From Capsicum annuum (lineage: Eukaryota; Streptophyta; Magnoliopsida; Solanales; Solanaceae), in the NCBI RefSeq assembly GCF_002878395.1, contig NC_061115.1, forward strand, positions 152,667,086 through 152,731,085: a stretch of 64,000 nt of DNA. The letters run 5' to 3'. The translations under genes and the position numbers were made by a program. Below are positions 38,912 through 50,115 of this stretch, piece by piece (position 1 is the first letter of the stretch; every line of letters starts with the position of its first letter). The notes under the pieces were generated by a model. That model was given only the letters and a program-made list of their open reading frames with translations, did not search any database and had not been told where the DNA came from.

Positions 38912-39261
38912 GAGAACATTTATCCTCGAATAAGACTAACTGAGAGGGGAAATAATGAGCTGAACATGAATAACTGGAACATGATCTCATGGCGGGGGTG
39001 ACTGACAAGCTGAACATAACATACTGAACATGCATATTTGATACATGCATAACTGATTATAAATGCATAACTGAAAGTTCTGAAAAACTATGTTTTCTCA
39101 CAGTGAGAATGCATGTCTGATGCATAACTATATAACTGATCTGATACATGAATCCATGTCTGAATATGCGGTGGTACTTGATACCAAGTTTATCATGGGA
39201 ATATGAACATGAGACTGAATACTAAGTTAGTGATGTACACTAATCATGAAACTGAGTAAGC

Positions 39262-42200
39262 TTAAGGAGAACTGTTACCTCGAGCTTGATCTGAGTCGGC
39301 GAGGAAAAGGTAAGGGTACTTGGTTTGCATATCTTCTTCTTCACTCCAAATAGCTCCCTCTACGGACTAATTTTGCCAAAGAACTGTAACTAGAGGGACT
39401 TCTTTGTTCCTTAATCTATGGGTCTGATGTTCTAGGATTTCAAATGAAAACTCTTCATAAGAGAGGTTGTTCTGAACATCGATGCTCTGAATAGGGACTA
39501 CGACTGATGGGTCACCTATTTACTTCTTGAGAAAAGAGACATGAAAGACTGGATGAACTGAGGCTAGATCTAAAGGCAATTCAAACTCATCAGCTACCTT
39601 GCCGAATCGACTGAGAATCTTGAAGGGACCGATATATCAGGGACTGAGGTTTCCCTTCTTGCCGAATCTCTTCACTCCCTTCATAGAAGAGATCTTGAGG
39701 TAGACATGATCACAAACTATGATTGAGGTCTCACTAACTTCGAACCTACCAATCATAGATCTACATATCCTACCATAGAGAGCTTAAAATTGAGCCATTT
39801 GAATACTAGAATGATAGCTATTGTTGTACGCAAATTCAATCAAAGGCAAGTGGTCATCCTAACTACCCTTAAAATCAATTACACACGCCCTTAGCATATC
39901 TTCCAAAGTCTGAATGGTCCTTTTTGCTTGACCATCTTTCTAGGATGAAAGGTTGTACTGAGTTGAACTTGGGTACCAAGACCCTTTTAGAATGCTTTCC
40001 AAAAATAAGAGGTGAACTGGGTACCTCTGTCTGAGATAATAGACAACGAAACACCGTGCAATCTAACCAGCTCCTTGATGTAGAGATTGGTGTAATCATC
40101 GACTAAATAAGAGGTATGAACTAGAAGAAAAAGAGTTGATTTGGTCATTCTATCTACAATGACCCAAACTAAACCATGCTGATGACAAGTTAAAGGAAAA
40201 CCCATCATGAAGTCCATGTTTACAACTTCCCACTTCCAAGTAGGAATGTTTAACTCCTTTATAGGACCACTAGGCTTCTGATGCTCTATCTTAACTTGCT
40301 GAGACGTAGAGAACTTAGCCTTAAACTCTGCAACATCTCTTTTCATCTCACTCCATCAATAGATTTCCCACAAATTGTGGTACCTCTTAGTGGCCACTGG
40401 ATGAATAGAGTAACATTCACCATGCACTTCTTTAAGAATTCGTTGCCTTATGTCATCTATGTCTGGAACACAGAGACGACCTTGACAATGAAGAACACTA
40501 TCTCCCCCTTGGGAGAAAACCTCTATTTTCTCATTATGAACTTACTCTTTTAGCTTGACAAGTCTAGGATCCTTATCTTGCTTTTCTTTTACCTCGGAAA
40601 CTAGAGATGATTTTGAACTACTCTGAACACATACATCGCCCTCTAAAGAATCGACTAAGAAAATGTCTAGTCTAGAAAGCTGGTGTACTTCTTGACCTAA
40701 CTTCTTCTTACTATCATCAACATGAGAAATACTACCCATGGACAATCTACTGAGAGCGTCGGCCACTACGTTGGCCTCGCCCGAATGATAGTGGACACTC
40801 ATGTCATAATGTTTCAAGAGCTCTAACCACCTTTTCTAGCGAAGATTAAGATCTTTTTGAGAAAAGACACACTGAAGGCTTTTATGATCTATGAAGACGT
40901 CTACATAAACTTTGTAGAGATAATGCCTCCAAATCTTTAAGGCAGAGACTACGGCTGCTAACTAAGATCATGGGTAGGATAATTCCTCTCATGGGGTTTA
41001 AGCTGTCTGGAGGCGTAGACTAGGACCTTACCACATAGCATGAGGACACAACCCAAACCTACTCTGGATGTATCACAATACACTACAAAATCGTCTGAAC
41101 TATCTTGAAGAGCTAAGACTGGAGATGAGGTGAGTCGAGTCTTCAATTCCTAAAAACTCTTCTCGCATGAATCTGACCACTGAAACTTGACCTTCTTCTG
41201 AGTCAATCTGGACATAGGAGATATAATAGAAGAAAATCCCTCAACAAACCATCTGTAATAGCCAGCCAAACCTAAGAAACTCCTGATATCGGATGGAGAA
41301 ACAGGGCGAGGACAGTTTCTTACTGCTTCGGTCTTTTAATGATCTACCCTAATGCCATCACCAGAAATGATATGACCAAGGAATACTACTGAACTTAGCC
41401 AAAACTTGTACTTACTAAATTTGGCGGATAACTGATGATTTCTGAGAGTCTGGAGTGTTATTCTAAGATAGTCTGCATAATCTTGCTCAGTGCGAGAATA
41501 AACCAGAATATCATCTATGAAGAATATGACGAACATGTCCAAGTACTGCTTTAACACGTGGTTCATCAAGTCCATGAAATATACTGGGGCATAGTTAAGA
41601 CAAAATGACATGACTAGAAATTCAAAGTGACCATACCGCGTATGGAAAGCTATCTTCGGGATGTCACATTCTCTAACTCTGAGCTGATGATAGCTGGATC
41701 TGAGGTCTATCTTAGAGAAATAACTGGCACCCTGAAGTTAGTCAAATAAGTCATCGATTCTAAGAAGAGAATACTCTTTCTTGACCATGATTTTACTGAG
41801 TTGACAATAATCTATACATATTTTGAGTGAACCATCTTTCTTGCACACAATACGACTGGTGCGCCCCACGGGGAAATGCTAGGTCTGATGAATCCCTTAT
41901 CTAACAGATCTTTCAACTGTTCTTTCAGTTCTTTGAGTTTTGTTGGTGCCATCCTATATTGCAGAATAGAGATAGGTTGAGTGTCTAAAAGAAGATCAAT
42001 ACTGAAATTTATTTCCCTTTCGGGAGAAATTCTTGGAAGATCTTAGGGAAAGACATCTAAATATTCATTCACTACTAGGACTGATTTGAGATTGGGAGCC
42101 TCAGAACTGGAATCTCTAACATGCACTAGATGATAAACATACTCGTTAGATATCATTTTCCTTGCCCGAAGGTAGGAAACAAACTAACCACTAAAAGCGG

Positions 42201-42659
42201 ATACGCTACCCTTCAACTATAGGAAGGGTTTATTTGGGAACTAAAACTGAACTATTCTATTTCTACAGTCAACTGTGGCATAGCAGGAATGAAGCCAATC
42301 CATGCCGAGAATGATATCAAAATCAGTTATCTCTAATTCAACTAAGTCTGCTGAAGTGACTTTCTGAAATATCATAACTGGGCAGTTCCTATATACCCGT
42401 CGAGCTATAATGGTTTTACCCACTGGGGTAGATACTGAAAAGAGATCTACTAGAATTTTGGGACCTATTCCTAAATCAACTACTAAAGAAGGAGTAACAA
42501 AAGACAAGAAAGCTCCTGGATCTATCAAAGTGTAAACATACACATAAAAGATCTGTAACATACTAGTAACTACATCAGGAGAACTTTTTTGATCTTATCA
42601 AATCTGACGATTTGGGCGTTGCCCACTCGTAACACTAGAAGTGGCACCCTACTGATTTG
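39262..42659 (-). pseudogene. RLG-B pol (protease to chromodomain), broken
   Basis: Protease is at about 42241-42561 (TLIDPGAFLSFVTP, then IILGMDWLHSCYATVDCRNRIVQF). Reverse transcriptase is at about 41336-41960 with a preserved FIDDILVYS. RNase H is at about 40850-41146 ([13 protein letters not shown]) and the linker at 40542-40817 (YHSGEANVVADALSRLS). Integrase is at about 39830-40460: the zinc-binding CxxC reads FSTSQQVK, so both cysteines are lost, while the catalytic core NMDF and SDRG remains. The chromodomain-like tail is at about 39262-39640, ending at a stop at 39262-39264. Frameshifts and stops break the polyprotein between domains. Confidence 0.88.
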
Positions 42660-43731
42660 GGAGATTGGACCGAGCTGAAGAGCGATTCTGTTGACCCTGA
42701 GGACCTAGCTGCAGACAGTCTCTAACTTTATGGCCTGGCTTGACACAACCAAAACAAATTCCACTACCTACTCTACACACACCCTAATAGTTCTTACCGT
42801 AAGTCTGGCAAAGAGGACAGGTGCGGGCACTGCTAACACTGCCCTAGGTCTTAGATCCTGGAGCTCTATCTTTGTTACCCTCTCTGATCTTAGGAACTAG
42901 AGCACTGGATATAGAGAGAGCTGGAACTGATGACTTAGGATGAAAACGAGAACGGTTTTCTCCTTCTAATTTAGGCTGAGCAAAGTTGAAACTACCTGTC
43001 TTCGCTCTCTTATTCTGATTTTCTCTTTGCTTAATTTTTTGCTCTTATATCTGCTGAGCATGGGTTATAAGTCTAGCTTAGGTCATGTTATTATTCAGCA
43101 TGGCGGATCTACACTCATTAACCACGTTGTCGTTCACCCCTAAATCTAATTTACTTATCTTGGATCTACTGTCTGCAACCACATATGAGGCATACCTGGG
43201 TAATTGAGTAAACTTAAAAAAATACTCTTTCACTGTCATATTTCCCTGCCAGAGGTTGATGAACTCTAGAACCTTGGCTTCTCTAAGCTCTTGGGGAAAG
43301 ACTCTGTCTAAGAAAGCAATGACAAACTCCTCCCACTCTATAGGACCTGCATCATCTAATCTTTTGGACTTCTACTATTTGAACCAAGCATGAGCCACAT
43401 CCTGTAACTGGTATGCAGCTAGCTCATCACTCTCAATAGTAGTCACCCCCATGGTATCTATAACTTTCTAAACTTGATGTAAGAATTCCTGAGGGTCTTC
43501 ATCTACCTTAGACTCGAGGAAGGTTGGAGGATTTATTTGGGTGAAGTCCCAAATACTCGCTGCATTTGAGTTGGCCATTGGGTTGGCTGGAACAACTGTA
43601 GGCCATTTATTATGAGCAACAACTGATTTAGCAAGAGTGGTAAATGTGGTACTGAACAACGCATGATAAAATTGATGTCCCAAAGGTTCTTTGGGCTGAG
43701 GGGCTGACTGATTTCTTCTCTTAGGAGGCAT
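42660..43731 (-). pseudogene. RLG-B gag, broken
   Basis: Starts at the minus-strand ATG at 43731 with MPPKRRNQSAPQPKEPLG. The first 88 codons are open down to 43468 (DFTQINPPTFLESKVDEDPQEF). The capsid part then continues with stops, and a zinc-knuckle zone lies at about 42730-42830. The primer site is about 200 bp upstream, so this is the natural start. Confidence 0.82.
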
Positions 43732-43935
43732 GTTCTGAAATAAAGAGAAGAAGCGGATTAGGCTGAGAGACTGACTTATGATTATGCTCACTAGCATGAC
43801 ATGAATACTGAAAGAAAGAAAACTATTCTTAAACATCTCATAGCCTCTTACACATAAATGTGGTGCATAACACACCTATGCACAAGACTCTAATAGATAT
43901 GGCTTTCACACTTCCTAGGACTCTATTGAACCTTA

Positions 43936-43948
43936 GGCTCTGATACCA
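43936..43948 (-). other. RLG-B primer-binding site
   Basis: Minus-strand TGGTATCAGAGCC, complement of the initiator tRNA-Met 3' end, 4 bp inside the 5' LTR. Confidence 0.82.
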
Positions 43949-43952
43949 AGTT

Positions 43953-45872
43953 TGTAACGACCCTATTTGCTGAATCGAAATGCTACACGGTGCTTATGAC
44001 CCCAAAGGACCACAAGCTAACCCATGACTAATATCTGTACCTGTATACTGTATAAGATAACATAATAATGTGGAAACATGCACTGAAAGGCCATAAGGTT
44101 CGATCATGAACATAACTGAATAACGTAACATCTGTGTGGGTAATAGAATACCCAAAACAAAATTGAAAATACTAAATTCTGAACATGATAGTCTATATCT
44201 TGTCTACATCTAGTTTATATCTAGTCTGCATCTAGTTTGCATCTAGTCTGAAAGCCTCTACTGTCTAAAGAATCTGAATAAGGAGTTGATGGGATATGTC
44301 CCCAACTAACTCCAACTAATAAGCTAATCAATGAGATACTAGAAAATCATTATATCCTTGAAGGATGAGGACTCACTTCTACTCTAACTGCTAAATCTGG
44401 AATCTACTGCTGATCTGGAACTCGTGTCTCTGAACCTATGGTGTAACATAAAAGAAAGCACCATAGCACGAATGCGTCAGAACATATGTACTGAGTATAC
44501 ATATGAGTTAGGTTATATACAATGGTTCACATGCATGAATAAATGGACACTGAACATGATTTACTAAACTGAACTGAGCATGGACTGAGTTACTGAATTT
44601 TTGTGGCTGACGAAATACTACTGATATCTGACAACTGACTGAGTCATGAGATCATGGAGATTTTTTCTGATTCATAAGACTATCTGAAGTCTAAGAGTTA
44701 ATAGCTTGACTGAGAGTATCATGAAAACATGACATGGCTCTAGACACACAGCTAATATTTTGGGTACAAGTACCCCCAGGACTCGATGGAAGGAAACTGA
44801 CATGACTTGATATTCTTGAATACATCATAATCAGTACAATACGTGTATTGAAGCATTTTATCAAACATCTAATAGGCATAAACTTGTACATATATGGGGA
44901 TTTTCATGATATCATGCTAGTTAGGCAAATTTTCTTCATCTAGGCATTTTATCAAACATATTGTAGGCATAGTACATCTAAAGCACGTTATACAACAATT
45001 AAACATCATGTTTCATTCCAATTCCATCATACAACGTTTTAGTCATGAAATTTCATAAATCTTTATCAATACTAATCAACCCACATGGAATATATCATCA
45101 AATCATGGAATAGAAATTAATTGATCATTTATCAACTTGAAAGAGAACATACAAAGCATGAAAATATGAAGAAAATTCATAACTTATAGTTAAAAAAGAT
45201 TCTTGGACTTCGTGGATGAAAGAAGTCCATGAATGAACACTATGCATACCTTAGATCGTGATTTCGTGAAGATTGATGGCGAAACCTTCCTAAATTTGAA
45301 TCCCCAATAGAAACCCTAGCTTGTTCTTGAGAGAAACTAATATGTTTTGGGTGAAAAGTGGTTGAATCACGTGTTAAAGGGATTATATATGGGTATAAAG
45401 TTGACCCTTTTAACCCTGGACACGTCATTAAATTTTCAGTAAAATTTCTCGAGTTGAGCCCTTGGCGCGATGCGGTGTTATCGCATCGTGTCACTGAAAA
45501 TTGACAATTGAGAAACTGCATGGTGGCGCGACGTGGAGCTATCGCATTGCCACCTTGTCTACGACCTGGAAGTTTGGCGTAACGTGCCAGTAACACAGAG
45601 AAACACTGGAATTTGACAATTGTCATTTGAGCTATCTCTGCGACGCGCTGATGGCTCAGGTCAAACACTATCTCACTAAAAAGGCTCTAACTCTTCGCCC
45701 GAGTGTCGAATTTGGGCGAATTATATATTGATGGAAAGCTTATTCAATTTCTCATGCGATAGGAAGTGAAAATTATGGAAATACCACATGTATAAAAATG
45801 AATTCTTATTTCAAAGCAAGTTTTAACATCCTTGAGATGATTTTCAAGCTAAGAAAAAGCACGGGTATTACA
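43953..45872 (-). repeat. RLG-B 5' LTR with internal deletion (1920 bp)
   Basis: Plus-strand limits TGTAACGACCC and GGGTATTACA. At about 44545 it jumps from the zone equivalent to 36858 in the 3' LTR to the zone equivalent to 37559, removing the blocks of short direct repeats. A short GAAT motif at both edges suggests microhomology. A 142-codon sense-strand open frame (45240-45668, starting MFDLSHQRVAEIAQ) lies in the GC-richer zone. Confidence 0.88.
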
Positions 45873-45966
45873 AGAGAAGAGGAATCATTTAAAAGTATTG
45901 CTACAAGATATCCAAATAGAGAGGGATCAACTAAAACAAAATTTAGTATTGGACAAAAAAAAATAA
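45873..45966 (+). pseudogene. Broken exon, 3' part, after RLG-B
   Basis: Continues the frame of 36075-36259 once RLG-B is removed: KRNHLKVLLQDIQIERDQL followed by KQNLVLDKKK and a TAA at 45964-45966. The composition suggests a coiled-coil C-terminus. Not assigned to a family. Confidence 0.45.
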
Positions 45967-46440
45967 TGGCCTAAAAATGATGTTATGCGGTATAATGCTC
46001 GTATTTTTTGTTTGGAAAGGTATAACATGGATGTAGTGAGATTTAATAAATAAAAATATTTCTATTTTACTAGAATATTAATACTTCTATTCATAGAATC
46101 ATAGCCGATCAAATTACACATCAACTTAAAATTGACTAGCATGGTAATAGTCGATTATGCTAGCAGTATATGAAAAACTTAAAATGCATCGATAATGTTA
46201 ACCATACAATGTATCATCTATGATAACACAATGCATATTCAAATTTTCTACAATAACACAGTTTGATAAAAATAGACTCGGTACCAAATTCTAAAAACTT
46301 TCATAAAATGAAAATTTATTTGTGATATCATCCAACAATCATTCAACTCATTTGTTGTCCAAATAAAAAAATTATCTTAAACTTTCACTACATTACCATT
46401 CAAATATCTTGTTTTTCATCAACACAAATATTATCGTTGA
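45967..46440. other. AT-rich intergenic sequence
   Basis: No open frame of note and no repeat recognised; nothing seen beyond AT-rich unique sequence. Confidence 0.3.
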
Positions 46441-46479
46441 TGAAATCAACAATATCTATCACCACGTCATGGTTGTATT

Positions 46480-46960
46480 TTTCTTCTTCCTTCTTTTCCT
46501 CTTCTTCTTTTGTTCAGCCTCTTCTTTGTCTACTTCTTCTGTTTCTTCTTTCTATTCTTGATCCTTTTTGTCTGCTTTTTATTCATGTTCTTCTTCATCA
46601 ATTTTGACTAATTCTTCTTCGTTTTTCTCATCTTTTTCTTCTTTATCTGTTGCTTCTTTCTCAGATTCTTCTTCTTCATTTGTTGCTTCTTTCTCAGCTT
46701 CTTCTTCATTCTCACGTTCTTCTTCTTTCTCAGCTTCTTCTTCGTTCTCAACTTCTTCTTCTTGTTGCTTCTTTCTCAGATTCTTCTTCTTTCTCACCTT
46801 CCTGTTTTTTATCTGTTGCTTCTTCTTTTTTAGTTTCTTCTTCAACCTTATTATCTTCTTTCTCTCTTGTTTTTTCTTCTTCTTATTTCTCTTCTATTTC
46901 TTCTTCTTCGTGCTTCTTTTCTTCTTCTTTTTTCCTCTTCTACTACAATAGTGGCCAACT
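46480..46960. repeat. CTT/GAA low-complexity tract
   Basis: Nearly pure pyrimidine (plus) or purine (minus) triplet-like sequence. On the minus strand it encodes mixed Lys/Glu; on the plus strand the same bases give Ser/Phe/Leu-rich open frames (46568-46951, 46650-47030), which are shadows. The strand choice follows the neighbouring DUF1985-like blocks. Confidence 0.75.
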
Positions 46961-48870
46961 CATCAATTTTTTCCTCCTCCTTATTTCTTTCCACTTCATC
47001 AAGGTCCACATGCACTATATAATATTATAAAGTATTAGTAGAGTATATAGCTGAAAATTAATTAACTACATCAATTATTAAATTAAGTTACCTTATTCAT
47101 GTTGTTGTTCATCCTTTTATTTCTTCTTCTAACCTTTTTCTTGATGTAGGAAGAAATATCTAACACGACTTTCTTGAGCATAGCAACACACTTATGTAGA
47201 TCTCCGTCGACAGAGGTGTTCACTACAACTTTTGAGGTATCCGAACAAGCATCATCACCAACATGTGTTCCAATAGAGTTACCATCCAAATCTCTGTCAT
47301 CATCATTGTCCCCGTTTAAAGTAAGACAACCACCCCTTGTAAATCTTTTTTCAAGCCATCGAAGAAGTTATTATTCACTTTGTTGTTATATGGCTTAAAC
47401 GTAATCATATAATTCATCTTCATGTCACGGACAGTAGGCATGATGTAAGGTGCATGTTCTATAAAAAATAATTTAATAATTACATAAAATTTAATATTAC
47501 AGTAATATTATTGCATAATATAAAATAAATACATACCTCGATAATTTTTGCTTTATACTTGAATGGGTCACCTTTGATTATCTCGCCACTTTTTGTAGTG
47601 TGCGATCTGAGGATACGAGGAAAGAAAAAGGGCTCATTCATTGATTTTCTAGTAAAATTTTCAAGATGAGGAAAGACCTCATAGATTCAAATATATAATT
47701 AATACAATAATGAACAAATGAATCATAGTCTATGACAGAGTATAAATAAAATAAGAATCTATGATAAACTGACTAAACGATTGATGATAGATACCATGAA
47801 TGCCCAAAGAAATCTAAATAGAGTATAGGATGCCTTTTTTTTATCATAAAATACTTTCGTTTGCTTCTTTAGGTCAGTATTCTTTTTTAGATAATCCATG
47901 GTTAATTGAAATATTTTTTTTTCCCACGGTTAACTCTCGAAGAAACTCAAAGAATCCACCATTCAAATTAATTTTGTGTTTATAACCTTCGTTGAATCTT
48001 TTACAAGCAACATGGTATGCAAAAATCACAGTAAACAACACTTACACTTCTGATCCTCGTTGAACTTATTCCCTTTATTCAACTATAACAAGTTGTACGA
48101 TGGAATTTTTTTTCATCACTTTAAAGCAAAAATGTTTCCCTTTTTCTAACACCTTCTTCAATTTTAATTCATAGGTGTATGATAAACAGCTCAACCCCAT
48201 GATCAAACAAAACTCCTTTAAGCCAAAATAAGAAGGCTTATTGTTTATACATAATCACTTATCGTTCTTAACACGTCACAACAACAAATAATGGACCATC
48301 TATCCATTGAATTTAAGATGTTGCGACATGTTTCTCAAGTGTCCAAAATGGGACTTCTTAAATCTTTTCTTCAAATTTTGGTCAATAATAATTTTCTTAA
48401 AATCCTGGTATGCAATCATCCTTAATCTCACTGATATTTTTGTCAGGAAAGATCCAACCTTGTTCATCAAAGTCCGAAGGTCATACTGTTTCATGAAAAT
48501 GTACTTTGAACAAAATGGCATGAACAAGGGATCATTATCCCCATCAACACTATTTTTTTCACTATCCTCACTCCTTTCACTATCATCACTACCACTAAAC
48601 TCAGCAACATCATCACTAGACTCAACGCTTTTACTAGACTCATCGACATATTTATGTATCTCCTTTATGGTCTTCGAATTTGATTCTGACTCTTTCGCTT
48701 CAGTTCTTTTCCTTTTAGAGGCATTTTCAACTGCCTCACTACTTCTTCTTTACTGCTAGAGGCACAATCAGATATGGTACCAGCAGTGCCTTTAACATCA
48801 ACTCTAGCATTACACATAATCTCCAAAATCTACACCTAAAAATTATTTTTTCGTTGTCAACTCATAGACC
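46480..48870 (-). pseudogene. DUF1985-like gene remnant with Lys/Glu-rich tail
   Basis: Minus-strand decayed gene. A start region near 48815 (MCNARVDVKGTAG) needs one frameshift to join a Ser/Asp/Glu-rich stretch (SSDDVAEFSGSDDSERSEDSE) and then the domain at 48300-48527 (VGSFLTKISVRLRMIAYQDFK, HFGHLRNMSQHLKFNG). A TAG at 48300 stands where Gln is expected before MVHYLLL, and a TGA follows. Further blocks: ELKLKKVLEKGKHFCFKV near 48130; FLWAFMV near 47800; YEVFPHLENF and EPFFFPRILRSHTTKSGE at about 47570-47690. After a probable intron come DGNSIGTHVGDDACSDTS (47083-47289) and a Lys/Glu-rich tail (46579-46845). The order resembles plant DUF1985 proteins often carried by Ulp1-protease-type Mutator elements. 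No peptidase domain is seen. Family assignment moderate. Confidence 0.5.
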
Positions 48871-49460
48871 ACAAGTCTACTAATAGAAAAGGTCAATGCT
48901 CAAATGAAACAGACAAGATAACTAAGAATTATCTCACCATTCAACAATGCAGTACACAAAAATATCAAAACTGAATCAATTTTTTTATAAAAATATTCAA
49001 AAGCCAACAGCGTGATCAACGAAAAATTTTCAGTCAAAAATGTGGAATCAAAACTCAACCATTGCTACGGAATCAAACTAATTAGCTATAAAATTTTCAT
49101 ATTTTCACTATTTAATCAATCATATTTGAAAAAAAAAATCCTATACCTAAAAATTTAACACAACCTAGGGCATTGTCAATTCATAGACCAAAAATTTACT
49201 AATAGAAATGGGTCAATGCTCAATTCGAATAGCCAAAATAACTAAGAATTATCTTGTCATTCAGTAATGCAGTACACAAAAATACCAGAACTAAAGAAAA
49301 ATTTCTTTTAAAAAGTTCAAAATCCAACAGCGTAATCAACGAAAAATTCTGTCAAATGTGCAGAATTAAAACTCAACTATTGCTATGAAATCAAACTAAT
49401 TAGCTATAAAATTTTCACATTTTCACTATTTAATCAATCATATTCAGAAAAAAAAAATTC
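48850..49460. repeat. Tandem duplication, two copies of about 317 bp
   Basis: Copy 1 runs from about 48855 ('gttgtcaactcatagacc') to about 49140 and copy 2 from about 49172 ('attgtcaattcatagacc') to about 49455. Both contain 'aacagcgt(g/a)atcaacgaaaaa', 'actcaac(c/t)attgct' and 'tttcactatttaatcaatcata' in the same order. It lies in the 5' non-coding part of the minus-strand DUF1985-like remnant. Confidence 0.8.
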
Positions 49461-50115
49461 TTATACTAGGGTTCACTACAAAACAGATAACAAATAAAAA
49501 TTGGTAAAATGGATCTATAAATTATTGAAACTTGATTTTAACTTATCTTAATACAAAGAATGGAGACCTTTGCCGCTGGAGAAGAAGATGAAGCAAAAAT
49601 GGAGTTTGAAATTTTTTTCTTGGGAGTAGCGGGAAGAGAAGGAGCTTTGGAGGAGAGGGATGGGGTTTAGTTTAATATTGAAGGAAATTGAGGTAGTTAT
49701 GTGTAGTTTATTTAATTCCTCAAGATTTGAAAATGTTAAAAAGGTCGATTGGCCCACATGCGGATCCCACTTTTTTGAACCTAACTCTAAATATTGAATA
49801 AAAAGGAAATTTAGTGGCTATTTGGCAAAATAAGTTTTGAAAGTAGCCCTTTTGCCAATTCTTTTGGAGACACAATGTCTAGTGTTATAAAATATAAATT
49901 TTGATTAAAAAAATTGGAGTTGAACGTAATTGTTCAAACAATAAATTGAGTTTATCAGTTTTGTTAGTTGTAGAGATTTACCATTTCCATTTTGATGCCT
50001 CAAAAATAATGAATCATGAAAGAACAAACTCCCAACATCATCAAATCTTTTATCAATTGCTATTAGGCAACGTATGATCTACCAACCACATAGTCATTTA
50101 ACTACTTATATATTG
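49460..50115. promoter_or_regulatory. Divergent upstream region of GET3 and the minus-strand remnant
   Basis: The segment 49560-49690 is pyrimidine-rich on the minus strand (CCATCCCTCTCCTCC) and looks like a 5' leader for the minus-strand gene. Positions 49760-50115 lead into the GET3 start. No TATA box could be chosen with confidence for GET3. An in-frame ATG at 50074 would add 14 residues ([14 protein letters not shown]). Confidence 0.4.

Larger units (their letters stand above)
36260..45872 (-). mobile_element. RLG-B: complete gypsy chromovirus
   Basis: Minus-strand element with 3' LTR 36260-38898 and 5' LTR 43953-45872, polypurine tract 38899-38911 and primer-binding site 43936-43948. 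Flanks are AGAGT before and AGAGA after, a 5-bp duplication with one mismatch; the coding frame across the empty site supports AGAGA as the original. The 5' LTR lacks about 0.7 kb present in the 3' LTR. The reverse transcriptase keeps its FIDD motif, but stops elsewhere make the element defective. Confidence 0.9.

Noticed and set aside
45240..45668. 142-codon frame in the RLG-B 5' LTR as a real gene
   Set aside because: It lies wholly within the LTR, and the related LTR copies are interrupted or shorter; kept only as a finding for testing.
46568..47030. Long plus-strand Ser/Phe/Leu-rich open frames
   Set aside because: They are the complement of the Lys/Glu-rich purine tract; the neighbouring recognisable blocks read on the minus strand.
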